Shown here one piece after another: positions 1-7,626 of a stretch of 64,000 nucleotides of DNA. A model generated the notes under the pieces. It was not told where the DNA came from. It made no database searches and worked only from the letters and a program-made list of their open reading frames with translations. Each line of letters starts with the position of its first letter. Within the stretch, counting starts at the first letter, position 1. The stretch spans positions 310,001 through 374,000 of the forward strand of contig NZ_JBHLZU010000009.1 of assembly GCF_042429765.1 (NCBI RefSeq), written 5' to 3'. The position numbers were made by a program, and so were the translations under genes. This DNA comes from Allokutzneria oryzae. Lineage in GTDB: Bacteria; Actinomycetota; Actinomycetes; Mycobacteriales; Pseudonocardiaceae.

Positions 1-509
1 GGCTTGAGGAAGCGCTCGCGGGCGTCGTCGAGCACGTGCTCCGCGCCCTCCGAACCGCCGATGGTGCCGATGATCTCCGAGACCAGCAGGTCCACCCGCT
101 CCGGCAGCTCGATCCGCGTGGACAGCCCCTCCAGCACCGTCACCCGGTCGGCCACCCCGGCCCTGGCGACGGCCTCGCGGGCCTTCCGCGCCGCTTCCGG
201 GATGACCTCGATGGCGTAGACCCGGCTCGCGCCCGCCAGCGCCGCGGTGACCGCCCAGATCGCGTCCTGGCCGGTGCCGATGTCCAGCACCACCTTGCCG
301 GGGGCCAGCGCGCGCACCGCCTCGCGATAGGCGTCGGTCCGCAGCTTGTCGGCGATCATGAACTCGTAGGCCTGCGGGTCGTAGACCGGGTATTCACCGA
401 TCGACGGCAGCAGCACGGGGGAATCCGCCGAGAACCTGGTGTCCGTGCTGACGCGCACCGGCACGCCGACGCCACCTACCGAAATCTTCTGCACGCGCGA
501 AGAAACCAT
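1..509 (-). CDS. PRMT-like SAM-dependent methyltransferase (3' end outside window)
   Basis: Class I SAM-dependent methyltransferase, about 169 residues visible; the C-terminus lies beyond the left edge. Motif I is VLDIGTG at residues 74-80, followed by the acidic ribose-binding AIEV near 99-102. The segment SEIIGTIGGSE (144-154) matches the 'double-E loop' of protein arginine methyltransferases: the two glutamates, E145 and E154, have the same nine-residue spacing as in PRMT1 and in that family clamp the guanidinium group. The YDPQAYEF...DAYREAV helix (about 43-65) resembles the PRMT N-terminal helix. Next to a GAMT-like methyltransferase and 4-guanidinobutyrate activation genes, a small-molecule guanidine N-methyltransferase is more likely than a protein modifier (inference). 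The ATG at 509 opens the conserved reading frame. Confidence 0.75.
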   Translation of the reverse strand, partial: MVSSRVQKISVGGVGVPVRVSTDTRFSADSPVLLPSIGEYPVYDPQAYEFMIADKLRTDAYREAVRALAPGKVVLDIGTGQDAIWAVTAALAGASRVYAIEVIPEAARKAREAVARAGVADRVTVLEGLSTRIELPERVDLLVSEIIGTIGGSEGAEHVLDDARERFLK

Positions 510-656
510 GGCGATTCCCCTCGAATTCGACCCGGAAAATCAGGTGAATGACAATCGGATTGTCCGCCGACAAAGCCGTGATTCGAGATTAACCGCCGGG
601 TCCGGGAATGCCGAGCGCGTCGTGACACCCCGGACCCACGGCAGGAGAACTTCCAC

Positions 657-694
657 GCGGTAACTCTGGAGGTTACCGCCCGGTTCCCGCGTTG
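657..694. promoter_or_regulatory. GGTTACCG inverted repeat upstream of the PRMT-like gene
   Basis: GCGGTAAC (657-664) and GTTACCGC (672-679) form a perfect 8-bp inverted repeat around a 7-nt spacer in the gap between the GAMT-like gene and the PRMT-like gene. The 14-mer GGTTACCGCCCGGT at 671-684 recurs exactly at 1681-1694 in the other intergenic gap of this cassette. It may be an operator or a processing hairpin; function is inferred. Confidence 0.4.
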
Positions 695-740
695 TGGCTG
701 TCCGCCTTCTGCCCACATGCCCGCTGCCCCCCCGCGCCGG

Positions 741-1556
741 CTACTTGTAGGCGGTGACCGCGGCCATCCGGTCGGCCCACCAGTAGTTGCAGTCGGCCGG
801 CGGCTGGAGGTCGCGGACCAGCTCCACCTTGAAGGAGGTGAAGTGCTGGAGCAGCAGCCGCTGGTGCGCGCGGCTGAGCGAGTCGATCTCGTTGGTGTAG
901 TAGGAGAAGACCCCACCGGGGCGCAGGTGCGCCGCCGCGGCGGGGAAGAAGTTCGCCGCCAGGGTGACCACCTTCGGCCCCAGCGTCTTGACGAACTCGT
1001 CCTCACTGGTGGGGTAGGTGTCGTAGAGGATGCCGTCGAACTGGCCGAGGTCGCCGATCACCTCCTGCCACGGCCCGAACGCCAGCCGGATGTCCGAGTC
1101 CGGCCGCTGCCCGCGCCACCGCTCGAACCGCTCGGCCACCCCCTTGTTGATCTCGATGATGGTGTGCGAGCGCACGCCGCACTCCTGCACGTAGCCCGCG
1201 GAGATGCCCATGCCGAAGCCGACCTCCAGCACGTCGCCGCCGCTGACGCAGGCGTTCTCCGCCAGCTTGCGCATCAGCGGGTGCTCCCAGTCCTGCATCA
1301 CCTGCTGCCCCTCGATCAGCAGCTGCGAGGAGTCCGAGTAGTCGGCGTCGCTGCCCGACCAGTCGCCCCGGATGAACGGGCGCCGGGAACCGTCCACGAA
1401 CACCCGCTGAATGGTGTCGAGATGGTGGAGATCGGCGGCGAGCTCAGCGACCGCCCGTCCCAGCAGCAGGTTGCGCTGACCATTTCCCTTGGCCCGCAGG
1501 AAATCCGGCCGCTTCATATCGACGGCCACGGTGAAGTCCTCGAAGGTACGACGCAT
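741..1556 (-). CDS. guanidinoacetate N-methyltransferase-like enzyme
   Basis: 271 residues, class I SAM methyltransferase closely resembling eukaryotic GAMT. Recognisable GAMT landmarks are the QQVMQDWEHPLM segment (84-95), SAM motif I EVGFGMGIS (111-119), the substrate-site motif FDGILYDTYP (173-182) and PPADCNYWW near the C-terminus, equivalent to the PPADCRYY of the animal enzyme. GAMT methylates the guanidino group of guanidinoacetate. In this cassette the substrate is more likely 4-guanidinobutyrate, its amide, or the finished guanidino-polyketide (inference from neighbours). The ATG at 1556 has a GGAG about 10 nt upstream. It shares strand and direction with the nitrilase-family gene upstream and the PRMT-like gene downstream, suggesting one transcript. 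Confidence 0.8.
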   Translation of the reverse strand: MRRTFEDFTVAVDMKRPDFLRAKGNGQRNLLLGRAVAELAADLHHLDTIQRVFVDGSRRPFIRGDWSGSDADYSDSSQLLIEGQQVMQDWEHPLMRKLAENACVSGGDVLEVGFGMGISAGYVQECGVRSHTIIEINKGVAERFERWRGQRPDSDIRLAFGPWQEVIGDLGQFDGILYDTYPTSEDEFVKTLGPKVVTLAANFFPAAAAHLRPGGVFSYYTNEIDSLSRAHQRLLLQHFTSFKVELVRDLQPPADCNYWWADRMAAVTAYK

Positions 1557-1668
1557 TGTCCACGCTCCAAGCAGATACGTAATCCCTGCCCCAAAAGCTA
1601 GGCAGGCGTAACTGGGGAATGCGAGGACCGCGTGTCACCGGGTGCACACCGGACGGGTGTCCCGGCGC

Positions 1669-1694
1669 GGTTACCGGCCCGGTTACCGCCCGGT
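1669..1694. promoter_or_regulatory. tandem GGTTACCG motif between nitrilase and GAMT-like genes
   Basis: GGTTACCGGCCC (1669-1680) is followed directly by GGTTACCGCCCGGT (1681-1694), giving two 12-bp-spaced copies just after the nitrilase-family stop. The second copy equals 671-684, and GGTTACCGGCCC recurs at 6747-6758. The repeated placement in intergenic DNA suggests a regulator site, but no protein can be assigned. Confidence 0.35.
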
Positions 1695-1697
1695 GGG

Positions 1698-2480
1698 TCA
1701 GGAGTAGAGCTCGGGCCGCCGGTCGGTCAGGTACGTCGTCTCCGCGCGCGCCCGGTCCACCAGCGACAGGTCCAGGTCGGCCAGCACCATGCCCTCGCCG
1801 TCGCGGCGACCGGCGACCACCCGCCCGTCCGGCCCGACCACCCTGGTCAGGCCGCAGTAGCTGAGCTCGCGCTCGCTGCCGACCCAGTTGGTGTAGGCGA
1901 TGAACAGCTGGCTCTCGAAGGCCCGCGCCGGGACGAGGGTCTCCGCGACGAAGTCCCACGGCGACATCAGCGCGGTGGGCACTAGCAGCACCCGGGTGCC
2001 CGCGAGCGCGTGCGCGCGCACGGACTCCGGGAATTCCACGTCGTAGCAGATAATCATTCCGACGGTGACGCCGCCGAGCTCCGCCTGCACCACTCCGGTC
2101 TCCCCGGGACGGAAGGCGTTGCGGTCGATATCGCCGAAGAGATGGGCCTTGCGGTAACCGGCCAGCTCGGTGCCGGTGGAATCCACCAGCCGCACGGAGT
2201 TGTACACCTCCTCCCCTGCCAGCTCCGGCCAGCCGTGCACGATGGCGACCCCGGTGTCGGCGGCGATCTCGGAGACCGCGCGGCACATCGCCCCGTCGGC
2301 GGGCTCGGCCAGCTCGCGCAGCCTGCGCGCGCCGAGGTGGTAGCCCGACAGCGACATCTCCGGGGTGACCAGCAACGACGCCCCGGCGTCCGCAGCCTCG
2401 CGAGCCCGGCTCCGCAGCGCGCCGAGCGCGGCGCTCACGTCGGAGCGGCGGGCGGTGGCCTGCCAGCAGGCGATCCTCAT
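1698..2480 (-). CDS. nitrilase-superfamily amidohydrolase, probable 4-guanidinobutanamide hydrolase
   Basis: 260-residue carbon-nitrogen hydrolase with the complete Glu-Lys-Cys catalytic set: E41 in LVTPEMSLSGY, K111 in GYRKAHLFGD and C145 in MIICYDVEFPE. In guanidino-starter polyketide clusters (azalomycin, mediomycin/clethramycin type) enzymes of this family hydrolyse 4-guanidinobutanamide, made from arginine by a monooxygenase, to 4-guanidinobutanoate. The next genes here, a ligase and an acyltransferase, fit the following steps. The ATG at 2480 is preferred over an upstream in-frame start at 2543 because GGGGGAAGGA lies 8 nt before it and homology begins with MRIACWQ. The arginine monooxygenase is not in the window. 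The adjacent ligase gene is divergent, so the gap 2481-2746 should carry promoters for both directions. Confidence 0.8.
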   Translation of the reverse strand: MRIACWQATARRSDVSAALGALRSRAREAADAGASLLVTPEMSLSGYHLGARRLRELAEPADGAMCRAVSEIAADTGVAIVHGWPELAGEEVYNSVRLVDSTGTELAGYRKAHLFGDIDRNAFRPGETGVVQAELGGVTVGMIICYDVEFPESVRAHALAGTRVLLVPTALMSPWDFVAETLVPARAFESQLFIAYTNWVGSERELSYCGLTRVVGPDGRVVAGRRDGEGMVLADLDLSLVDRARAETTYLTDRRPELYS

Positions 2481-2746
2481 CGCGTCGGTCCTTCCCCCGG
2501 CGGAACGTGACGATTCCGGCGGGACGCTATCAGGTGAGTTCATCCGGGTTGGCCCGCGAGTTACTTCGCGATGGGCGCGGGGTGGAAGTGCACCCCTTCA
2601 GTGCGACCGAGCTCACGCATAACCTCAGTTTCCGGATACTTGACCGAACCTGGTGTCAAGCACGCCGAAATCGAACGACGGATCACCTGATTCTTCTCTC
2701 GAGGGGTATCCGCCTCGATCAAGACCAGGAAAGGAGTTCGATACTG

Positions 2747-4159
2747 ATGTCCGCAAAGATTTTCGCTCCCGACTCCGTGCTCACCATGGCCGAGTTCGAG
2801 CAGGGCGCGCTGCGCGTGGCCGACGCGCTGCGGGACCGCGGGATCGGCTACGGCGACCGGGTGCTGCTCAAGGCGGACAACTCCGTCGCGTACCTCTCGA
2901 CGTTGTTCGCCCTGATGCACCTGGGCACCTCGGTCGTGCTGGTGGACCACCAGGAGAAGCCGGACCAGACCCAGCGCACCACGCGCCAGTCCGGGGTCAA
3001 GCTGGTCATCGTCGACGACGACGCCCCGATCGCGGTCGGCGAGCAGGTCGTCTACACCTACGAGCTGGCCGTCGCCGCCGCGGGCCGCACGCCGATCGAC
3101 TCCCACCTGGACTTCACCGCGTGGGAGGCGCTGCCGGACGCGCTGATCATGTGGTCCTCCGGCTCGACCGGCGTGCCCAAGGGCGTGGTCAAGAACGGCG
3201 GCCGCTTCCTGAAGAACCTCCAGCGCAACGCCGACCTGGTCGGCCACCACTCCGGCGACGTGCTGCTGCCGCTGCTGCCGTTCAACCACCAGTACGGCCT
3301 GTCCATGGTGCTGATCTCCTGGCTGGTCAAGTGCTCGCTGGTGATCGCGCCGTACCGCAGGCTGGACCGCGCGCTGCGCATCGCGGGCATGACCGGCGCC
3401 ACCGTGGTCGACGCCGCGCCCTCGACCTACCGCAGCATCCTCAACATCGTCGGCAAGCGCCCCAGCGCCGTCGGCGAGTTCAGCAACGTGCGCATGCTGT
3501 GCAGCGGCGCCGCCCCGCTGGAGGCCGGGCTGGTCGACCGCGCCGTGGAGACCTTCGGCATGCCGCTGCTGGACAGCTACGGCAGCACCGAGATGGGCAA
3601 CGTCGCCTTCGCCACCGTGGACAACCCGGTCGGCGCGGGCCAGGCCGTCGCGGGCCTGGAGCTGCGGATCACCGCCGAGGACGGCGCGCTGCTGCCCGCC
3701 GGCGAGATCGGCGAGATCGAGGTGCTCGACCCGGACCTGATGGAGGGCTACCTCGACGCCGACGGCGTGGTCGAGCCGGTGGAGCGCGGCTGGTACAAGA
3801 CCAACGACTTCGGCTACCTCGACGAGAACGGCAACCTGTTCATCGCGGGGCGCAAGATGGCGGTGCACCGCAACGGCCACACGCTGCACCCCGAGATCAT
3901 CGAGCACCAGCTCGCCGCCAAGGGCGTCACCGCCAAGATCGTGGCGCTGCCGTGCGAGCGCAGGGGCTCCAGCCTCACCTTCTTCGTGCAGGACGAGGAG
4001 CAGCGCGACCACGTCTACTGGCGCGACCTGATCTGCTCGGTGCTGCCGCCCTACGAGCAGCCCAACCGGGTCGCGGTGCTGGAGCGGTTCCCGCTCAACC
4101 GCAACGGGAAGTTCGACCGCAAGCAGCTCGAGGCCCTCGCCGTCGTCGAGCCGGTCTGA
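2747..4159 (+). CDS. acyl-CoA/ACP ligase, probable 4-guanidinobutanoate ligase
   Basis: 470-residue class I adenylate-forming enzyme. The AMP-binding P-loop is MWSSGSTGVPKG (about residues 134-145), A5 is DSYGSTE, the A7/A8 hinge region is YKTNDFGYLDENGNLFIAGR and the C-terminal catalytic lysine lies in NRNGKFDRKQLE. It would activate a carboxylic acid as the acyl-adenylate and transfer it to CoA or an ACP. The context, between a nitrilase-type amidase and a malonyltransferase-like acyltransferase, points to 4-guanidinobutanoate (inference). The start at ATG 2747 has AGGAAAGGAG about 10 nt upstream; the frame stays open to 2507 but that stretch has no homology. It is slightly shorter than typical 500-550-residue family members. 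The next gene follows after 5 nt, so the pair is co-transcribed. Confidence 0.8.
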   Translation: MSAKIFAPDSVLTMAEFEQGALRVADALRDRGIGYGDRVLLKADNSVAYLSTLFALMHLGTSVVLVDHQEKPDQTQRTTRQSGVKLVIVDDDAPIAVGEQVVYTYELAVAAAGRTPIDSHLDFTAWEALPDALIMWSSGSTGVPKGVVKNGGRFLKNLQRNADLVGHHSGDVLLPLLPFNHQYGLSMVLISWLVKCSLVIAPYRRLDRALRIAGMTGATVVDAAPSTYRSILNIVGKRPSAVGEFSNVRMLCSGAAPLEAGLVDRAVETFGMPLLDSYGSTEMGNVAFATVDNPVGAGQAVAGLELRITAEDGALLPAGEIGEIEVLDPDLMEGYLDADGVVEPVERGWYKTNDFGYLDENGNLFIAGRKMAVHRNGHTLHPEIIEHQLAAKGVTAKIVALPCERRGSSLTFFVQDEEQRDHVYWRDLICSVLPPYEQPNRVAVLERFPLNRNGKFDRKQLEALAVVEPV

Positions 4160-4164
4160 GGAGG

Positions 4165-5136
4165 ATGAGGGTGACGGAACGGACGTCGGGCGTGGGGCGC
4201 ACGGCCATCGTCTTCCCCGGCATGGGCCCCTCGCGCTTCGCCGAGGTCGGCAGGTTCATGATGGTCAGCCCGTTCGCCAGGCGCAGGCTCGCCGAGGCGG
4301 ACGCGGCGCTGGGCTACTCGGTGCTGGACGCGCTGCGCGCGGCGGGTGACGGCTACACCGAGGTCTCCCAGATCGCGTTCGTGGTCAACTCGCTGGCGAT
4401 GGCGGACTGGGCGGAGCACACGCTGGGCCACCGGCCGCAGCTGTGCGTCGGCCCCAGCTTCGGTGAACGCGCCGCCACCGCGTACTCCGGCGCGATGCCC
4501 TTCGCGGAGCTGGTCCGGCTGACCGCCGAGCTGGCCGCCTGCGAGGTGGACTACTACCGCACCGAGCAGCAGGACCTGGTCAGCCAGTTCATCGTGCGCA
4601 CCCCGCTGGAGCGGCTGGAGGAGGTGCTCGCGGGGATGACCGAGCGCGGCGAGTGGCACGAGGTCTCGGCGTACTTCGACCAGGACGTCCACCTGGTCAC
4701 CATGGCCGAGGAGCACCTGGAGGGGTTCAAGCAGCAGGTGCGCGACCGCGGCGGCTACTCGCTGACCACTATGAGGCCACCCGCGCACGCGCAGGTGCTC
4801 CAACCGCTGCGCAAACGGATGCAGGACGAGGTCTTCCCGCGCTTCTCCTTCGACGCCCCCGCCCTGCCAGTGGTCTCCGACCAGGACGGCTCGCTGGTGA
4901 CGACCGGCTCGGACGTCCGGACGATGCTGGTGGACTCCGTCGTCAACCAGGTGCACTGGGGGCAGATCACCCGGACCCTGCTGGAGCAGGGCGTGACCCG
5001 GCTGTGCGTGGCGGGCCCGGACCTGCTCATCCACCGCCTCGGCACGCTGAAGAAGAACTTCGAGCTCGTCTCGGTCGGTCCGAAGGACGCGATGCGCCCG
5101 CGCCGCCCCGCCCGGCGGCACCTCCTCGCCTCCTGA
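4165..5136 (+). CDS. malonyltransferase-like acyltransferase, probable 4-guanidinobutanoyl-CoA:ACP acyltransferase
   Basis: 323-residue FabD/PKS-AT-fold protein. It starts with the usual AIVFPGMG (14-21) and has the nucleophile elbow GPSFGE, catalytic Ser98; the standard motif is GHSxGE, so the conserved histidine next to the serine is replaced by proline. The second active-site histidine is probably that in PPAHAQVLQPLRKRM. Discrete acyltransferases of this type load guanidinobutanoyl starter units onto PKS loading ACPs, which suits the ligase just upstream. The ATG at 4165 follows the ligase stop by 5 nt with GAGGAGG overlapping the stop region. A strong terminator follows at 5146, so the two-gene unit ends here. 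Confidence 0.75.
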   Translation: MRVTERTSGVGRTAIVFPGMGPSRFAEVGRFMMVSPFARRRLAEADAALGYSVLDALRAAGDGYTEVSQIAFVVNSLAMADWAEHTLGHRPQLCVGPSFGERAATAYSGAMPFAELVRLTAELAACEVDYYRTEQQDLVSQFIVRTPLERLEEVLAGMTERGEWHEVSAYFDQDVHLVTMAEEHLEGFKQQVRDRGGYSLTTMRPPAHAQVLQPLRKRMQDEVFPRFSFDAPALPVVSDQDGSLVTTGSDVRTMLVDSVVNQVHWGQITRTLLEQGVTRLCVAGPDLLIHRLGTLKKNFELVSVGPKDAMRPRRPARRHLLAS

Positions 5137-5145
5137 CCCGCCCCC

Positions 5146-5181
5146 GTTCAGGGCCCCGGACACTCCTCCGGGGCCCTGAAC
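5146..5181 (+). terminator. intrinsic terminator-like hairpin after the acyltransferase gene
   Basis: GTTCAGGGCCCCGGA (5146-5160) pairs perfectly with TCCGGGGCCCTGAAC (5167-5181) over 15 bp around a 6-nt loop. There is no U-tract, as is common in actinomycetes. It separates the guanidino cassette from the TetR/DUF4865 pair. Confidence 0.7.
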
Positions 5182-5194
5182 GCGCCCCTGGATT

Positions 5195-5216
5195 CTGTAC
5201 CTACTGGTATGTACAG
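5195..5216. promoter_or_regulatory. TetR-type operator palindrome overlapping a gene start
   Basis: A 22-bp imperfect palindrome with arms CTGTAC (5195-5200) and GTACAG (5211-5216) and inner TAC/GTA symmetry; 18 of 22 positions are self-complementary. It spans the ATG at 5209, the expected place for an autoregulatory TetR operator. Confidence 0.6.
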
Positions 5217-5781
5217 TGCGGGCGTGGACACCAGGGACCGCTTGGTCCGCAGCACCCAGGAACTGCTGTGGCGGCGCGGCTACGTCGGCACCAGCCCGAA
5301 GGCGATCCAGCAGCACGCCGAAGCGGGCCAGGGCAGCATGTACCACCACTTCGACGGCAAGCCCGCGCTCGCGCTGGAGGCGCTGCGCCGCACCGCCGAG
5401 GAGATGCGCGCGGCGGCCGAGGCGCAGCTCGGCGGGCCGGGAACCGCCTACGAGCGGATCGAGGCGTACCTGCTGCGCGAGCGCGACGTCCTGCGCGGCT
5501 GCCGCATCGGCCGGATGGCCCAGGACCCCGACGTCATCGCGAGCGCGACCCTGCGCGAACCGGTCGCGGAGACCTTCTCCTGGCTGCGCGCCCGCCTCGC
5601 CGAGGTGATCGCCGAGGAACTGGACCCCGCCATGGACCCGGCAGCCGTCGCCGCCGCCATCGCCGCGGTCCTCCAGGGCGGCTACGTCCTGGCCAGGGCC
5701 GCGGGCTCCCCCGCCCCCTTCGAGGAAGCCGTCTCCGGCGCGCTCGCCCTGCTCGCCCCGCACCTCCACCCGGACCGTTAG
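5209..5781 (+). CDS. TetR/AcrR-family transcriptional regulator
   Basis: 190 residues. The N-terminal helix-turn-helix runs about 9-55 (TRDRLVRSTQELLWRRGYVG, then AIQQHAEAGQGSMYHHF), followed by an alpha-helical ligand domain. Neither the ATG at 5209 nor the in-frame GTG at 5224 has a ribosome-binding site, so the message may be leaderless; a palindrome covers the ATG, suggesting autorepression. The DUF4865 gene begins 10 nt after its stop, forming an operon. TetR-DUF4865 pairs are common in actinomycetes; the ligand is unknown. Confidence 0.85.
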   Translation: MYSAGVDTRDRLVRSTQELLWRRGYVGTSPKAIQQHAEAGQGSMYHHFDGKPALALEALRRTAEEMRAAAEAQLGGPGTAYERIEAYLLRERDVLRGCRIGRMAQDPDVIASATLREPVAETFSWLRARLAEVIAEELDPAMDPAAVAAAIAAVLQGGYVLARAAGSPAPFEEAVSGALALLAPHLHPDR

Positions 5782-5791
5782 GAGCGGCACC

Positions 5792-6364
5792 GTGCTCGCG
5801 ATGCAGTACGAGATCACCCTGCCCGCCGACTACGACATGGAGATCATCCGGACACGCGTCGCCACCAGGGGCCACCTGCTGGACGCCTTCCCCGGACTGG
5901 GCCTCAAGGCGTACTGCGTGCGCGAGCGCGGCGTGGACGGCTCCCCGGTCAACCAGTACGCGCCGTTCTACCTGTGGGCGGCGGCGTCGGGACAGCGGGA
6001 GTTCCTGTTCGGACCGGGCTTCCGCGGCCTGTCAGTGGACTTCGGCCGCCCGGTGGTCCAGCAGTGGACCGGCGTCACCGCGCTCAGCGGCCCCGACCAC
6101 GGCGCTTTCCCGCACACCGCGACCAAGCACACCGAGGTCATCGCGCCGGACGCGGACCTGACCGACCTCATCGAACAGTCCACAGAGGACACTCGAAGGC
6201 TCGCGGCGACCCCTGGCGTGCACACCACCGCCCTCGCCGTGAACCCGCACGGCTGGGAGTTGCTGCGCTTCACGCTGTGGACCACGCCGCCCGCGGTTGA
6301 CGGGGTCCACTACCAGGTCCACCACCTCAGCACGCCGCACCTGCCGGAGCTGCTCTCGAACTGA
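5792..6364 (+). CDS. DUF4865 family protein
   Basis: 190 residues, recognisable as DUF4865 by its N-terminal MQYEITLPADYDMEIIRTRV and the conserved GLGLKAYCVRERGVDGSPVNQYAPFYLW block (about 35-62). It is soluble, with no signal or membrane segment. Function is unknown; these proteins usually follow a TetR regulator, as here, and may be oxygenase- or hydrolase-like stress or detoxification factors (inference). The GTG at 5792 is preceded by AGGAG at suitable spacing. Confidence 0.8.
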   Translation: MLAMQYEITLPADYDMEIIRTRVATRGHLLDAFPGLGLKAYCVRERGVDGSPVNQYAPFYLWAAASGQREFLFGPGFRGLSVDFGRPVVQQWTGVTALSGPDHGAFPHTATKHTEVIAPDADLTDLIEQSTEDTRRLAATPGVHTTALAVNPHGWELLRFTLWTTPPAVDGVHYQVHHLSTPHLPELLSN

Positions 6365-7185
6365 CATCGATGTCCAATCAACTCCCCCGCCGCGCGCCCC
6401 CAGGTGCCGTTCGGGGCGCTCAGCGCACTGAACGACGCGACCGGCCGCCTCGCCACCGGGAATGAACCGGCCCCTGCTTTCGTTACGGTGGGGTATCGGG
6501 CGGCGCGTCCGTGCCGGCCGCTGACCGACCGACCACTGTGGACGGACACCGGCCGGACCGGTCACGGCCGCCACCGGGTCACATCATGGTCACCGCGCGT
6601 GTTCCAGCGGGTTCGCTCCGTCAGGTTCGGCCACAATGGACGCTCGGTGACCGGTCCGGCCCCGGTTCCGGCGGACATGGGGATGGACACGATGACGACG
6701 CTCGGCTGGTACGGCACCGACAAACGGGTGCTCCCTGACCGGCCGCGGTTACCGGCCCGAGGCCGCGAGGTACCCGCAGCGAATGTTCTCGGCGACCGGT
6801 GACAGCGCGGTGACACGGAGCGTACAAGGGCAGCGGGCGACCGTGAGACTACTGTAAGTCACCAAAATTGGGCTCAGTACCCCGAACGGATTGGCGATCT
6901 TGATCCGCGGGCAGTCCAGTTTGGCGAACTACACCTCACCCAGCCGGAAGCTTTTACAGTAGGGTTCCCCCGTTTGGGTGGACCCGTAGCTGAAGGGGCG
7001 GATAACGCGTCACAACTGCCGCGCGATGACATCCCTACAGGTGTGGCCCTCGTTGACCGGTGAACTACATCACCGAGGGCTACCAGTTAGCCAAAACGGG
7101 AACGACAGAGCCCTCTCCGTCGTTGCACTCAGTAAGCACGACGCTCGAGGCGGGCGGCCTCGAGCCGAGCGAAAGGACCACCGTC
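6365..7185. other. 821-bp non-coding stretch upstream of rbpA
   Basis: No open frame here has convincing codon bias or recognisable homology. The left half is rich in variants of GGTGACCGG and CGGTCAC and contains another GGTTACCGGCCC (6747-6758), like those in the guanidino cassette. The right half is less GC-rich and carries a probable SigR-type promoter near 7099-7124. It may be a long rbpA leader or hold a decayed gene. Confidence 0.5.
7099..7124 (+). promoter_or_regulatory. SigR-like (thiol-oxidative stress) promoter for rbpA
   Basis: GGGAAC (7098-7103) and CGTT (7121-7124) are separated so that GGAAC and GTT are 18 nt apart, the arrangement of SigR promoters (GGAAT-N18-GTT). In Streptomyces coelicolor rbpA is a known SigR target. 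The rbpA ATG lies 62 nt downstream of the -10-like element. Confidence 0.55.
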
Positions 7186-7533
7186 ATGGCCGACCGCGTA
7201 CTGCGGGGCAGCCGGCTCGGGGCGGTCAGCTACGAGACCGATCGTGACCACGATCTCGCCCCTCGCCGAACCATCAGGTTCGCGTGCCCGAAGGGGCACG
7301 ACTTCGACGTTCCCTTCGCCGACGACGCTGAGCTGCCGGCGATCTGGGAATGTCGCCTGCACGGCTTGGAGTCGAAGGTGATCGACGGCAAGGAGCCCGA
7401 GCAGAAGAAGAGCAAGCCCCCGCGCACGCACTGGGACATGCTGCTGGAGCGGCGGTCCATCGCGGAGCTCGAGGAGCTGCTCAGCGAGCGCCTCGAGGAG
7501 CTGCGCGGGCGGCGCACCCGCTCCAGCGCCTGA
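7186..7533 (+). CDS. rbpA: RNA polymerase-binding protein RbpA
   Basis: 115 residues. Actinobacterial RbpA binds the principal sigma factor and the RNA polymerase beta subunit and stabilises the open complex. Its core domain shows FACPKGHDFDVPFA and PAIWECRLHG (about 30-63), with cysteine/histidine positions as in zinc-binding RbpA proteins. The C-terminal sigma-interaction region THWDMLLERRSIAELEELLSERL (about 82-104) is a hallmark. The basic linker KKSKPPR precedes it. The ATG at 7186 has GAAAGGA upstream; the longer frame from 7060 is untranslated leader. A bidirectional terminator follows. Confidence 0.95.
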   Translation: MADRVLRGSRLGAVSYETDRDHDLAPRRTIRFACPKGHDFDVPFADDAELPAIWECRLHGLESKVIDGKEPEQKKSKPPRTHWDMLLERRSIAELEELLSERLEELRGRRTRSSA

Positions 7534-7569
7534 CCCCCACGGCCCTGTCCCCCACGGGGACGGGGCCAT

Positions 7570-7610
7570 GCGAAAGGCCGTCCGGTTCTCCCGCCCGGAC
7601 GGCCTTTCGC
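7570..7610. terminator. bidirectional terminator between rbpA and ppm
   Basis: GCGAAAGGCCGTCCGG (7570-7585) pairs with CCGGACGGCCTTTCGC (7595-7610), 16 bp around a 9-nt loop, in the gap between convergent genes. The A-rich and T-rich ends give each strand a short U-run. Confidence 0.8.
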
Positions 7611-7626
7611 CATGTCAGGGGTCAGC

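Noticed and set aside
4051..5817. 588-residue open frame on the minus strand
   Set aside because: It overlaps the acyltransferase and TetR genes, consists of low-complexity Gly/Ala/Arg sequence and arises from codon bias in GC-rich DNA.
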